Part shown: in pieces, positions 10,941-21,805 of the stretch
Position numbering within the stretch: the stretch's first letter is position 1
How the letters are laid out: each line of letters begins with the position of its first letter
Origin: Nissolia schottii
Taxonomy: Eukaryota > Streptophyta > Magnoliopsida > Fabales > Fabaceae
Assembly (NCBI GenBank): GCA_003254905.1
Contig: QANU01072397.1
Span: 686,781 to 750,780, forward strand
DNA: 64,000 nucleotides
Direction: 5' to 3'
Notes under the pieces: generated by a model
What the model was told of the DNA's origin: nothing
Seen by the model: only the letters and a program-made list of their open reading frames with translations
Database searches by the model: none
Made by a program: the position numbers and the translations under genes

Positions 10941-11240
10941 CACTACAAGAAAAATATAATATACCAGCATATTTCGAGTTTGTTTAAATACCGGCATAAT
11001 TTTAAGTTTTCAGTAGATTTTGTATCGAAAATATCCAACGGTATTTAACTTGTTAGTAGCTTTTTACTGTCAGATTCTATATCCGCTAATAATTAGTAGT
11101 AGATACATCCCCCGGTGACAAGTCACAGAAACGATGCCTTTGCGAACAGTTACACATGAATATATTTGCCAATATATAGTTGTAATATAATAATATTATT
11201 TATGTAGCAACAGATAGATATATATATATATATATATATA
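10941..11240. mobile_element. CACTA transposon terminus
   Basis: CACTACAAGAAAA starts at 10941, the classic plant CACTA terminal inverted repeat. It is followed by subterminal motifs of the type ataccagcat/ataccggcat and cgctaataatt. A TA microsatellite (about 11216-11242) closes the stretch. The opposite terminus with the same subterminal motif is not visible, so this is a fragment. Confidence 0.65.
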
Positions 11241-11374
11241 TATTTGTAGACAATGTATAAATTCTAAATAAAATAAAAAGAATCCATAATTATAAATAGC
11301 ATAACTAATATTAAAATTTAATATTCATTACATTTAAAAAAATATTGAATTAAAAGCGAATCAAAAGTGGTCAT

Positions 11375-11841
11375 TGTTGCAGCGAGATGCACAAGAATTT
11401 TAACTTTTTGTGACGATAAAAGTTGTCATTAGAACTTCTTAATGTCATTACAAAAACTTTTAGTGACGACTTTTTATACTTTTTGTGACAACAAAATGTC
11501 GTGTCCTATGCATCGACTTTGGTAGCCGTCACTAAAACTATAATCTTTTGTGATGCCTTAAGTCGTAACTATAAATTATGTATTTTGTGATGACATAAGT
11601 CGTCACTAAAAATTGATACATTTTGTGACAACTTAAAGTTGTTACTAAAACAAGAGCTATTTAATGACAACTACAAGTTGTTGCTAAAAGTTATACATGT
11701 AGTGAGATAAATGTTATCACTAAAAATCTTTTAGTGATGCTACTTTTTATCACTAAATATTCTCACTATAAATTATTATTACTTTTAGTAATTACAGATA
11801 TCATCACTGTTACATTTTTTAGTGACGACTTGTAGGTAGTG
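11375..11841. mobile_element. Second CACTA-like non-autonomous element
   Basis: About fifteen copies of a ttttagtgacgac/gtcgtcactaaaa-type motif alternate in orientation between 11400 and 11830. The stretch ends in cgacttgtaggtagtg, whose complement starts CACTACCTACAAG. The motif differs from that of 10941-11240, so two elements lie side by side or nested. No coding capacity. Confidence 0.55.
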
Positions 11842-12919
11842 CAACAAGAAGAGAGTTTTAGTGTCATGTTCTAGTCCTCACAATAAATATTTTGTTTTAT
11901 TTATTTTAATTTTAAATAATACATTTTTTTGCTCATATTATATTAATTTCATACAATAAGAAATATAAATAATTTTTATTTTCTCATTAACGTTTACGTA
12001 ATCAAATTCATTAAACAAGATTGATAACATCAAAAGTAAAATTATAATGCAAAAACCGATTGCTAATCCAATTCACCAAAATACAATCTATACAAGATAT
12101 TAGTTCTTCACCCAAAAAAAAAGTCCAAATGGTAGATATTTATTTTCCTTTTAAAAGAAAAAGAAACAACTACTAGCGCTAATCTAAAATGTAAAAGAAA
12201 CAATTTAGTAGTTAAGTTCTTGATCTCATTCCAAAATACTACAATCTAAAGTTAAACATTTGGTTCCCTACTTGGAGTATTTGGTGAAAGTTCACATGCA
12301 TTGTTGCTGGGAAGAAAAGCTTATAAAGTGTTAAATAATTATTATAAATTCATTATAAATATAGACAAAGATTTATATTAAGACCTAACACTCCAATAAA
12401 CACATAAATACCAAAACAAAACTACCAAAATTTAGGTAGAACCTCTCCTATGTTTCCAACATTCCAAAAAGTACAAGTACCTATTTTATTCAATCAATTA
12501 GTAATTCTCAAATGACAGCACAACAATGTACTCAAATACCAGTTACTTTTCGCTATTTATTGTATCACAGATTCAGTTTGATTTAGTTATGTATTCAAAT
12601 AGGTTTGTGCATGTGAATGTAAAAGTTTATGCACTCAGTGTCACTGTGTATGCCATACATACACCATACGGTGACAAATTTTAGGGTCTAACCCTAGCAG
12701 CGGTAATTGTTGTGCAATGTATAGAGAGCGTATCATCTTCATTCAACCCTAATGGAGTTTCCTTTTTTTTTTCCCTTTTTCTAATTGTTGATTTTTCACT
12801 TAATTACAAAAATTGATTGAGTTTGTCAAAAGTAGTTATATAAACTTTTCAGGAGCAAAAAATTATCTCCAACATTTTTCCATTTCGTTACATTATCTCT
12901 AACATTATGATATACAAAA
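11842..12919. other. AT-rich intergenic DNA
   Basis: No gene, RNA or clear repeat structure is visible in about 1.1 kb. Confidence 0.5.
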
Positions 12920-13207
12920 GGGTTAATTAAGTTTTTAGTCCCTGTAATATGAAAAAGTTTGGTTTTAGTCCCTCATAACAAGTTTTAGCCCCTGTAAAAT
13001 GTGAAAATTTGATTTTGGTCCCTGTGGATGGTTGGTGATGGACGGTGATGATGTGTCAGTTAACCCGTCATCAGGGACCATTTCTACATCACCGTCCATT
13101 ACCAACCGTCCACAGGGACTAAAATCAAATTTTCACATTTTACAGGGACTAAAACTTGTTATGAGAGACTAAAACCAAACTTTTTCATATTATAGGGACA
13201 AAATACG
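12920..13207. mobile_element. Palindromic MITE with long terminal inverted repeats
   Basis: The left arm starts gggttaattaagttttta and holds agtccct units. The right arm, from about 13078, is its near-exact inverted complement (agggactaaaatcaa, ttatagggac). Arms are about 125 bp around a centre of about 35 bp. A transcript would fold into a long hairpin. The termini relate it to the fragment at 540-716. Confidence 0.8.
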
Positions 13208-14240
13208 AACATTCACTTTTTCTTTTTGGTTTTTGTTTGGTCGTGTATGTACAAACATTGAATTATATCTCTGGGGTCCCACAATCCATTTTGGGAGACG
13301 CATAAACCTGACAATTACTTGCCAAACCACATGGCTTTATATATTTATAGAGACGGAAGATTAAGTCTCTGGATCTACAACCAGAGAGATTGATCAATCA
13401 AGTTTCTTAAGCATGCTAGACAACCTACAAGAAAAGAAATATCCTTGCAGAATGTACAATATATTAAAAGCATATATGCCAGATCTTCCAAAGGCTAGTA
13501 ATATTGAGTGAAATTAAAGAAAGATGAATTTAAAAGATGTATTGGCATCAAGTAGCACAAAATTACAAGTCAGTATATTATGTACCCATAAAATGTCGTC
13601 CAACAAAGTATGAAAGATAAAAGAAGCTGTGGGATCAATTCATATGATGAATATGCATCAACAATAATATAAACTTCTATAGAAGGCTTACCTGCATGGA
13701 CTTGTAGGGTATCAACAAAAGGTTTAAATGCATCTAAGCAAACACAAAGAACATAATGCTCAAAGAAAGTACTTAATCAATCTCAGCATTGGTGCATAAC
13801 CTGTTTCTTCAAACTCAATGGTTCGGTTTCAACCCCAGTCAAGCCAAGCTCCCATGCTATAGTTGGCTTGATACAATCCAATGTCTTCTAAGAGAGATAA
13901 TGTCATTTTAGAAATCATTATCCAACAAAAAGTTTTGGCAATCAAGGGAATCGCAAGCCATTCAGTTAAAAAGAAGAAAAAAAAAAAAAAGATGAAAAAA
14001 GAGAGAGAGAATGAAGAAGCAAAAAAAAAAAAGTGCAACATGTATTTTCGATTTGATTTAGATAGTGCACCAAGAATCCTAGTTTATGTTATCCTAAGGT
14101 TCTCCGTCACAGGTTGATTGGGGGTTTAGGGCAATATTTTAGTCTTTTTTTTTTATTTCATGGTTCTTCGTCACAAGTTGATTGAGGCTTACAGGGTCAT
14201 ATTCCAATGTTTTTATTCATAGGTTAAGTAAGGGATTGCG
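13208..14240. other. Intergenic DNA, no gene seen
   Basis: A poly-A/purine tract lies at 13970-14030. Reading frames on both strands there are low-complexity. Nothing recognisable. Confidence 0.5.
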
Positions 14241-14249
14241 GGTGCCGAC

Positions 14250-15025
14250 TGTTAAAATCCAAATCTTTTACAGGCATTGCATTTTCTACATGGAGTTCAT
14301 ATCAGTTGTTCATATCGGTGAAAATTCGAGAACAAATCATTGTTGAAGAGGGAAAGAATGAAACGTCCACAAGGGAGAAAAATAAATAAATTGGACATTA
14401 CATCACTAGAGGATAACAAGATGGAGATTTTAACATGTTACGAATTGACCTTATCTTATTTATGCCATGTTAGGTCATTATCTTATTTTAGTTTTGTTTT
14501 GTTTTATTTATTTAAAATATTTAGAGCATTTAAATTTGTTACATTTATTAGCCCAATCTTAGGTTTATTGTTATTGGGGCGGCTTATCTTTAGTTCAAAT
14601 TAGACTTATCTTTAATTTAAATTAGGTTTATCTTTTGTTTTATCCCAAGTTTAAATTTTAATCTAATGTTAGAGGTTTATAAATATCTTCCTTCAATGAG
14701 AAATAAGCAGAATATTTTTAAGAATAAAATGTGAGCTTTCTCCTCTGCTTGTTCTTCAATGAACCTGCCGAACTTATCCATGGATAATTCCATTATGACG
14801 TTCAACATTTTGTATTCTTGCTTCTTGTTGAGTCATATACAAGAGTTAAGAATCCTCTTTATCCAAATTATCTACGTTTCTAAAGACAGGTTCCTTATGG
14901 GTTTAGTAGGGAGAGTGTGTATCCTATTCTTTGTTCTGAATCAAAGTGTGTGTTGAGGTTTCGAAATCTTTATATCCATGGGGTTCCGCATCATATTCAT
15001 TCACATAGACTTTGGTATCAGAGTG
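14250..15025 (+). mobile_element. LTR retrotransposon fragment: PPT, LTR and PBS
   Basis: tggtatcagag at 15013-15023 matches the initiator-methionine tRNA primer-binding site of plant retrotransposons. It lies seven bases after an LTR end tattcattcaca (to 15005). The LTR begins at 14341 (tgttgaag) or about 14358 (tgaaacgt) and contains a promoter-like tataaatat at about 14677. Just upstream, aaaattcgagaacaaat and the purine tract gaagagggaaagaa resemble the 3' end of a Ty3/gypsy polyprotein plus polypurine tract. Internal coding sequence is otherwise missing. Confidence 0.6.
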
Positions 15026-15169
15026 TCTTTTGTAGGTACCACCCCTGCCGGCTAAGGTCATTGATCATCATCACTGTGTTCGTCGCCTTAAGCTCTTAGA
15101 ATCAACCCAAGGTTAGAGTTATAGCGAACATCTCGGTTCAATCCGATTTTCCTATTCAAGAAATACATG

Positions 15170-15525
15170 TTAGCTAAGGCTTGATTTGGTAAAGCACAAG
15201 CCAGAAAATTTCCAATGTTTGGTAAATAGACTTTTTGAGAGTTAAGAGTGCTCTTGGAAGCTCTCAAAAAATGGTTTTTTGTAGTTAGCTATGACTCTCA
15301 AGTTAAAATCTAAGATCATATTAATATTTAAATATTTAAAGATGACAGGTTATTTTTGAAAAGTTACTCTTGAGAGCATTCAAGAGCACCACTACTTTTA
15401 AAAATCAACAACAAAAGTACTTCTACTTTTTATTTACCAAACACAAAAAATTTACTTATATATTTTGAGATAGTAAATACCCTCTAAATTTTTTTTTACC
15501 AAGCATAAACTCAAGCCTAAGGCTC
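15170..15525. mobile_element. MITE with hAT-like inverted termini
   Basis: The left end taaggcttgatttggtaaag and the right end (complement ttaggcttgagtttatgctt, then ggtaaa) are inverted repeats. Longer subterminal similarity (agagtgctcttg against caagagcacc) runs inward. It is non-coding and about 350 bp, the size of a MITE. Confidence 0.6.
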
Positions 15526-17879
15526 ATAGAAGAATCAGCAATCATAAATAAAGTATCCGCCTGATTCTATATGAGTTCATGTCCCTAGATGTGAACCCAG
15601 GTTTCAAAGTTCCTTCCTTAGTGGTTATTGAAATTGAGTAATTAAATTTTTGTGCTGGTGTTTGAGGTTTGGATAGTAATTGAATTGAATATTAGGAATG
15701 TTTATTTTATTTTAGTGTTAAGCTACACTTTAGTCCTCCAAACCAGAAAGATTGGGTGTTAATCGCATACACATCACTACCTTGGTTCATACAGGGACTA
15801 AAGTCCTTTTTCTTCTTCCGGGGATGTTAACACTCTATTTGTAATATATATCTGGACTTTTGTTTACTGAGACAATATAGAAATACTGAGACATGGAAAT
15901 AACAATTCTATTTGTTTATTGAGACAAAATAAAAATTTGTGTCCTAGGACAAAAATTTATATATTTTATGTATCTCCGTTAAGACATGAAAATAGGACAT
16001 GGGGATATAATCTTTTAGATTAGAATAATGTATTTTTTTTATTTTTTTATTAAATTAATGCAATAAGAGTATTTTAAGTCATTTGAAGTGTATTTTTTAT
16101 TTTATCTCTATTAAATTAAATAAAAAATAAATATAAATGATTGTGTTTTATACCTTATTACCTAACAAAACATGAGACTAATTAATCTCAACAAGCCAAT
16201 GCAATTTAAAAGTAATTTTTTTTCCTACTCGGTAAGTCACAAGGAACTCAACTCGCCGGCACAAGAGCTAAGCGAGGATTTCAATATCTAAATTTATAAT
16301 ACAGTAATCTAGGATAGTATACAATTAGAAATTGTTTTTTTATTTTGAGAGAAGTTCATTGTGGTTTTCGACAAGAGTTTCTCAACAATATTCACTAACT
16401 CATAAATAATATATTAATTAAAAAGAACATAAGAATTTGAGTCTCCACATTGCAGATCATCATTCACATCAATAAAATAAATATGAAAAATTTTAATTTA
16501 ATTAATTAAATTAAAAATTAAAAATTTAGATAAAATTATTTTTATTGATAAATAATTAATAATTAATAGAGTATAAACAATTATGCTCTTATTGACAAAA
16601 AAAATTATACTCTTATTTTAATTTTAATTAAAATAAAAGAACTAAATAGAAATTATAATAGGAATATCTTGGAAGTAATAAGTGAAACGTAAAATCTTTA
16701 AGGGTGTGGTTGGAATCAAATAAGATGGAAAAATAATTTGATTTGCAAATTAATTTCCATGTTTGGTATTTTAAGAAAAGGGAATTGATTTGATTTCTTA
16801 AATTTATGAGAATTCAATTTGCTTATATTAGAAATCCAATCATTTTTGTAACGATTTGCTTTGAATTGATTTCATTTAACATAAAAGACTATTTTATCCC
16901 TATCCAACTAACTAAATTTACAAATTCTACAATCTTCATCAAATCAAACTTATTAAATATTATTATTATTATAAAAGGCTATTTTACTCCAAAATAAATT
17001 TTGAAAATTTTTTCCAATATTTTTTCAAAAAATATATTTTTTTTCAAAAGAACCAATTTTTTTCCAAAAATTAATTTTCCAAATTATTTTTTTTCAAAAA
17101 GCTTTTTCCGAAAAATGTTTTTTTTTTAAAAAATCGTTTTTTTATTTTTTTATTTTTCAAAACAATTGTTTTGAAAAAAACTTCAATTCCTAATTTAATA
17201 ATGGTAAAAATGTAAATTAATCAAACTAAATCAAATCAATTCCTATTTTAATGAATTATAAACCTGGTAATTGAGAGGATTTGTTTTAAATACTATAATT
17301 TCAGAATTGAGAGGATTTGAAATCCCTATTTTTCAGCTGCATCGGATTGGAAGAGTGAAAGTGACGCATCATGGGTGAGTAACAAGTAGAATATTGAGTG
17401 TCCCAATATCACACCGCAAAAAAGGTATCTTATGTTTATACTTAGCACTTGAGAATTGATACCTGCATTCATATATATGGAGATTAGAGAGCCAAGATTG
17501 ATTTATTAGAATGTAAGTTAGTTTCAGATTGTTTTACTAGACCTTTGAAAGAGAGAGAATGCTTTCATAATTTGGCAATGTGATAATGACAGTGTGACAA
17601 ACAATGGTAATTAGGGGCTGTAATTTAATTAAATAGTGAAGCCTTTGCACTTTGAAAGTGTATTTCTAATGTTTTGAAATTTGCACTAGTAGCTTTTCGT
17701 AATTGCAACAATAGTAGCATGGCCACTGTAATTGCAAGAGTGTATTTCTTTATTATCTGAATTTGCTGTGTTTTACATCACAGTGCTCTCAGCATATTAA
17801 CAAGAGTTTTGTTTGATTATAATGAAGCCGATGGAAGAATTATGGGTATCAAAGACGGACCTCAACATTATGAAAAGCT
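15526..17879. other. AT-rich intergenic DNA with probable MITE remnants
   Basis: No gene is supported. Bases about 16699-17330 contain aatcaaat/atttgatt motifs at both ends around a T-rich core and may be another MITE, but termini were not resolved. Poly-T/poly-A runs dominate 17020-17160. Confidence 0.4.
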
Positions 17880-19270
17880 ATGGACTCAAAAAGGTTTGGC
17901 TGGATTCAATCCGAGTTTGTTAGATAAACTTATGATAAATCACTGAGGTGCGAAGATTTATAAATTCAGAATAAAGATAGCATTGCCAGGGGTGCTAAAC
18001 AGATTGAATTGCTCTTCTTCTTCTTCAATGCGCCTGCTAATTATCGCTTATCTCTTTTCTGAGAGTGTTTCTATAATAAAGTATCTGCATCTACAGAAAT
18101 GTGGTCTATTGCCACCGTTTGGGCTTTGTGGACTCAAGGATCTGCTGCAGTGTTGGTTTCTAACTGCTCTCTCATGATCTTCAAGTTCTAACCTTTTAAA
18201 TCCATCCTGCAAGATAGTTAGTCCAACACTGCTTCATTTGAAGACGGATATAGTTGCAATAAACCTCATATCTTTTGAGTACAATGGTATTGATATTATA
18301 TCACTCTCAATTGAGAAATGTTATTTTGAATCTGACATACATGTAGTTAGTTCAACGCCGCTGCGTCATTTGAATACTACAATTGATTGTCGCCGCTACC
18401 ACCTCCATCCGTGCAAGGAAGGTTGACATTGATGCATCAAAAATCTCTCTTCCTTGGACTGTAGAGGTGAGATCAGGATGTGCTCTATTATATATGGCTC
18501 CTCGGCTGGCTGTTCAAGTCTTACTTGAATGCAACCCCATGTGCAAGAAATGCCATGTGCCTTTGCTCCAATTGCAAACTTACATCAGCTTCAAAATCCT
18601 AACTCTGCTCTTGGACCGATTCTTAACTAGATATCATATGCTACATCATCTTTTAGACGCTCATTATTATTTAACTTACTTGGCAGTAATTTTATCGATA
18701 GATGCATTTTGCTACTCTTGGCTGAGGCACAAATTCTTATTAGTTGATTATTTGTGTATTAATTGTTGCTTTTGTGTTGGTACAGATAAAAAGTTTACCA
18801 AGTAAAATTGGGGATAGTTCTCGATGAAATTGAGTCAGGAATGAGCTTCTTCTGGGTTTTGAAAATTGTCATGGCTTCCCCGCATCTCCAAAAGCCTTGT
18901 ATTGACGGTGAGTAATCCAGCTTGTATAAACAAAATGATATTTAGAATTTCACGTATTAAATCCTCGACCATTCTTTTTTATTTTCAGATTACAAATCCG
19001 TTCTTGTTTCCGAAACAGAGACCTACGATTTTATCATTAACGGGTTAAAATATGTTGAGTTGAATGGTTGCGGCGGAAATATAAATGAAATTGAGGTGGC
19101 TAGCCACTTGTTGAGAAATGTGAGTTCTCTTGAGCAAATGCATGCAGCAGAGTTGGAAGATGGATTCGTGGTCCGAATACTAAAACTCATCATTGGTTGG
19201 TATAAGGGAGGGCGTAATTTGATTCTTGAGATCAGATGCTTCGAGATGACGTCAATGAAGGAAGTCAACT
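17880..19270 (+). pseudogene. F-box/LRR/FBD-type pseudogene
   Basis: Broken frames give peptides typical of plant F-box proteins with leucine-rich repeats and an FBD domain: GAKQIELLFFFFNAPANYRL (about 17984), KCGLLPPFGLCGLKDL (about 18098), INLISFEYNGIDIISLSI (about 18259) and, best, LKYVELNGCGGNINEIEV running on to LEQM (19045-19140), which matches the start of the FBD domain. Stops and frameshifts separate the pieces and no F-box start is visible, so this is a decayed copy. Intact members act as substrate receptors of SCF ubiquitin ligases. This family turns over rapidly in plants and pseudogenes are common. Confidence 0.6.
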
Positions 19271-19799
19271 TGTATTTTTATAGTTTTGTTAGCAAGGAGA
19301 GTATAAGTGATTACGTTTGTTTGCATCTAGAGATGCCAATGAAGAACCACTATCATCTGATACGGAGAAGATGATTTCCTTGCTTGTTTTCTGGCTTGAA
19401 TGCTACGGGTCATGCATGGTCTGGTTAAGATTGTGGGACAAGTACTTCTTTAAGCAGAGACCAAAGAGATTGATTGTGGGACACCACTGCAGAGCTTCGC
19501 TTTCACCGCCTTAGCCACGTCAGCCTCCTTACTAGTGCAACGCTAAAAGGACCACTGCAACAATCCTCTTCGTTGCTTCACCTTCTTGACCCTTCCTAAG
19601 GTTCTGCAGTCCTTCCAAGGGTCTTACCAACCCTTACTAAGGGCCCTTAAAGAGACGGTCATCACAAGGATATAGGATAGGATAAGATATGTGATATAGG
19701 ATAAGATTGTATCTTTGAGTTTTAAACCCTAAACACACACTTTAATCCCCAAAAAACTTCACATTATACACTAGTTTATGTAACAAGGAAAATCATAAA
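19271..19799. other. Intergenic DNA
   Basis: No gene recognised; a short GC-richer stretch (19480-19650) has no readable product. Confidence 0.45.
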
Positions 19800-20262
19800 C
19801 ACATTACAATCTATTTGGAACGCTTTACTATGACAAAATTCAATTCAATTCTTATGTTTGGAATAAATCAATAAGCTAAATAATTGAATTTAATTACATT
19901 GTTTGAAATGTCTATACAAATGAATTGAATCTAAGTTATCAAGTTCATTGCAAAACACTACCCACATAATTGTAGAAGAGGAGTCGCTAGGAAGAGATGA
20001 GAGAGAATAAAAGAGAAAAGATAGAGTAGAGGAAATTTTGTTTTTTTTTTCTTTCTATTTTTGGTAGAATTCCATCAAGAATCGATTTGCAAATCAAATC
20101 CATTTGGGCTTGATTTACTTTTGGTTTTTGTGTTAGAATTCGATTCTTGTTAGAGTTCAATTCTATGTTATTATTTTGTTTCAAACCAAAGAATTGAATG
20201 AATTCTTGGAATGAATTCAATTCCATGAGATTTCCAAACATGTTGTTTAAGTGGTTGAAATG
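19800..20262. mobile_element. Probable MITE with inverted ends
   Basis: The left end carries aattcaattcaattctta and tgtttggaa. The right end carries gaatgaattcaattccatg and tttccaaaca, its rough inverted complement. Internal aattcaa/ttgaatt motifs repeat. Non-coding. Confidence 0.5.
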
Positions 20263-20549
20263 ACCCGCTTTTAACATATGAATCTCTAGAAGGCAGTTAT
20301 TCGTATGCATTTAATCATTCACTGACTCAAGTGTTAAAACAAAATTCTCTTAATGGCTAAGTGAAGATTTACTCTTTATGTTTTTTTCAATATGCTCCCT
20401 CCCTTTTTTTTCTTTTCTAATTTGGTTGCATGCTTGTGAGTCCTACCAATGGTATGCATGCGTTTAAGCGAAAATTCTTAGGCACATGCTCATTCAAGAA
20501 TTCCTCTATGTCATATAACGTTATTAGTAGGTTTCAAGGGTGTTATAGG

Positions 20550-20890
20550 TGTAGTTGCTAGCTATTCAATTTGGGCCTTAGGTGGCGTGAGATTATGGCC
20601 ATAAGCGCATTTGGTGCGAGAACAATTCGGTTAAGGCCATCAGACTTGTGCAAGGAGCTAATCCTCATCATAGCTATATTGCGGTCATTTCTGACATTAA
20701 GGAGTGGATTGCCAAAGATTGGGAGGTTCACATTACTCACATATTTAGAGAGAGAACTATTGTGTTGATTTTTTTAGCGAAAGAGGGACCATTGTCAAAT
20801 AGTTGCTTTTGCATTGTGGGTTCTACACCGCTTGCGTTGGAAACTCTCCTTAGTGTGGATTATAGAGGAACTGAGTTCCTGAGATTGTAG
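20550..20890 (+). pseudogene. LINE-derived RNase H fragment
   Basis: One frame reads ENNSVKAIRLVQGANPHHSY at about 20622 and then DWEVHITHIFRERTIV, LAKEGPLSN, ending TLLSVDYRGTEFLRL at a stop (20888-20890). This is the C-terminal part of the RNase H (RVT_3) domain found at the end of plant non-LTR retrotransposon ORF2 proteins. The usual asparagine-aspartate catalytic region upstream is broken by stops (about 20550-20610). A TA microsatellite follows at 20920-20966, perhaps replacing the tail. It is a 5'-truncated, inactive copy. Confidence 0.75.
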
Positions 20891-20917
20891 TTTCACTTTT
20901 TATTATTTAGATGTACC

Positions 20918-20919
20918 AA

Positions 20920-20966
<47 letters not shown>
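20918..20966. repeat. (TA)n microsatellite
   Basis: An almost pure TA run of about 45 bp follows the LINE fragment. Confidence 0.9.
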
Positions 20967-21500
20967 CACCATTTGTGTCACATCACTATTTTTCATTTTT
21001 AACGTGACCGGAAGTAACTACATATTTTTTTTAAGAAAGAAGTAACTAAAGGATAAAATTGAAAAGAATTAAAAAAATTAATGATTTTTTTTTTATTCAA
21101 CAAAAAAGAAAGCAAAAAAATTACAACCTTTTGTGGAAGACTCCATATAATAATTGTGAAGAAGAGTTTGAATATTCAAGGAGACTCCTCCAAAATGACT
21201 AAGAGACTAATGTTTTTTTAAAATAAAATATAAGGAAAAAGAAAAAGGCTCCTTTTGCTAAAATGATTGAAAACCCAACTAATCTCAACCCGCTTCGTAT
21301 TTGAACGGGTCGAATAATAACCAGGAAACCATTGTCTTTCCTGCACTTACCGCCTCTACGGGGAATGGATCCTGTACTGTAGTTGTACCGACTCTCTTCT
21401 CTTCTTATAATCCTTCCTTCCCATTTTCATCTTCACCGTTTACAGTGGATTTACTTCACCCCGAAAACCATACCAAAACCTTCACCACTTTTTCGGTTAG

Positions 21501-21772
21501 GTAACCCCTTTCTTCCTTTCTCTTCTGTTCTGTTCTTCCATCAATTCAGCATTAGGGTTTTGTTCTGCTCTGCTCTACAGTTACTTTAATGTCATGGTTT
21601 TGTTTTTTTTGTATCAATTGCTTTAATCTTAGGGTTTTCTTTTTGTGTTGCTTTGTTTTGTTTCAATCGATTAAAATCTTAGGTTTTTTCTTGGGTGGTT
21701 GCTGTGTTTTATTATAGTTGATTCAACATTAGGTATTTTATTTTGTGCTTTGTTTTGTTTCAATTTTTTCAG
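21501..21772 (+). other. 5'UTR intron of BRR2
   Basis: A donor (gttag/gtaacc) at 21501 and an acceptor (ttttttcag) ending at 21772 frame a T-rich sequence. The start codon lies 33 bp after the acceptor. The leader exon is then about 21300-21500, C/T-rich. First introns in the 5'UTR are common in plant housekeeping genes and often raise expression. Confidence 0.55.
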
Positions 21773-21805
21773 GTATAGGATTATTTGGATAAAAGAGAGA
21801 GGGAA

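Noticed and set aside
13829..14117. Lys-rich and Phe-rich overlapping ORFs
   Set aside because: They translate a purine/poly-A tract and have no domain.
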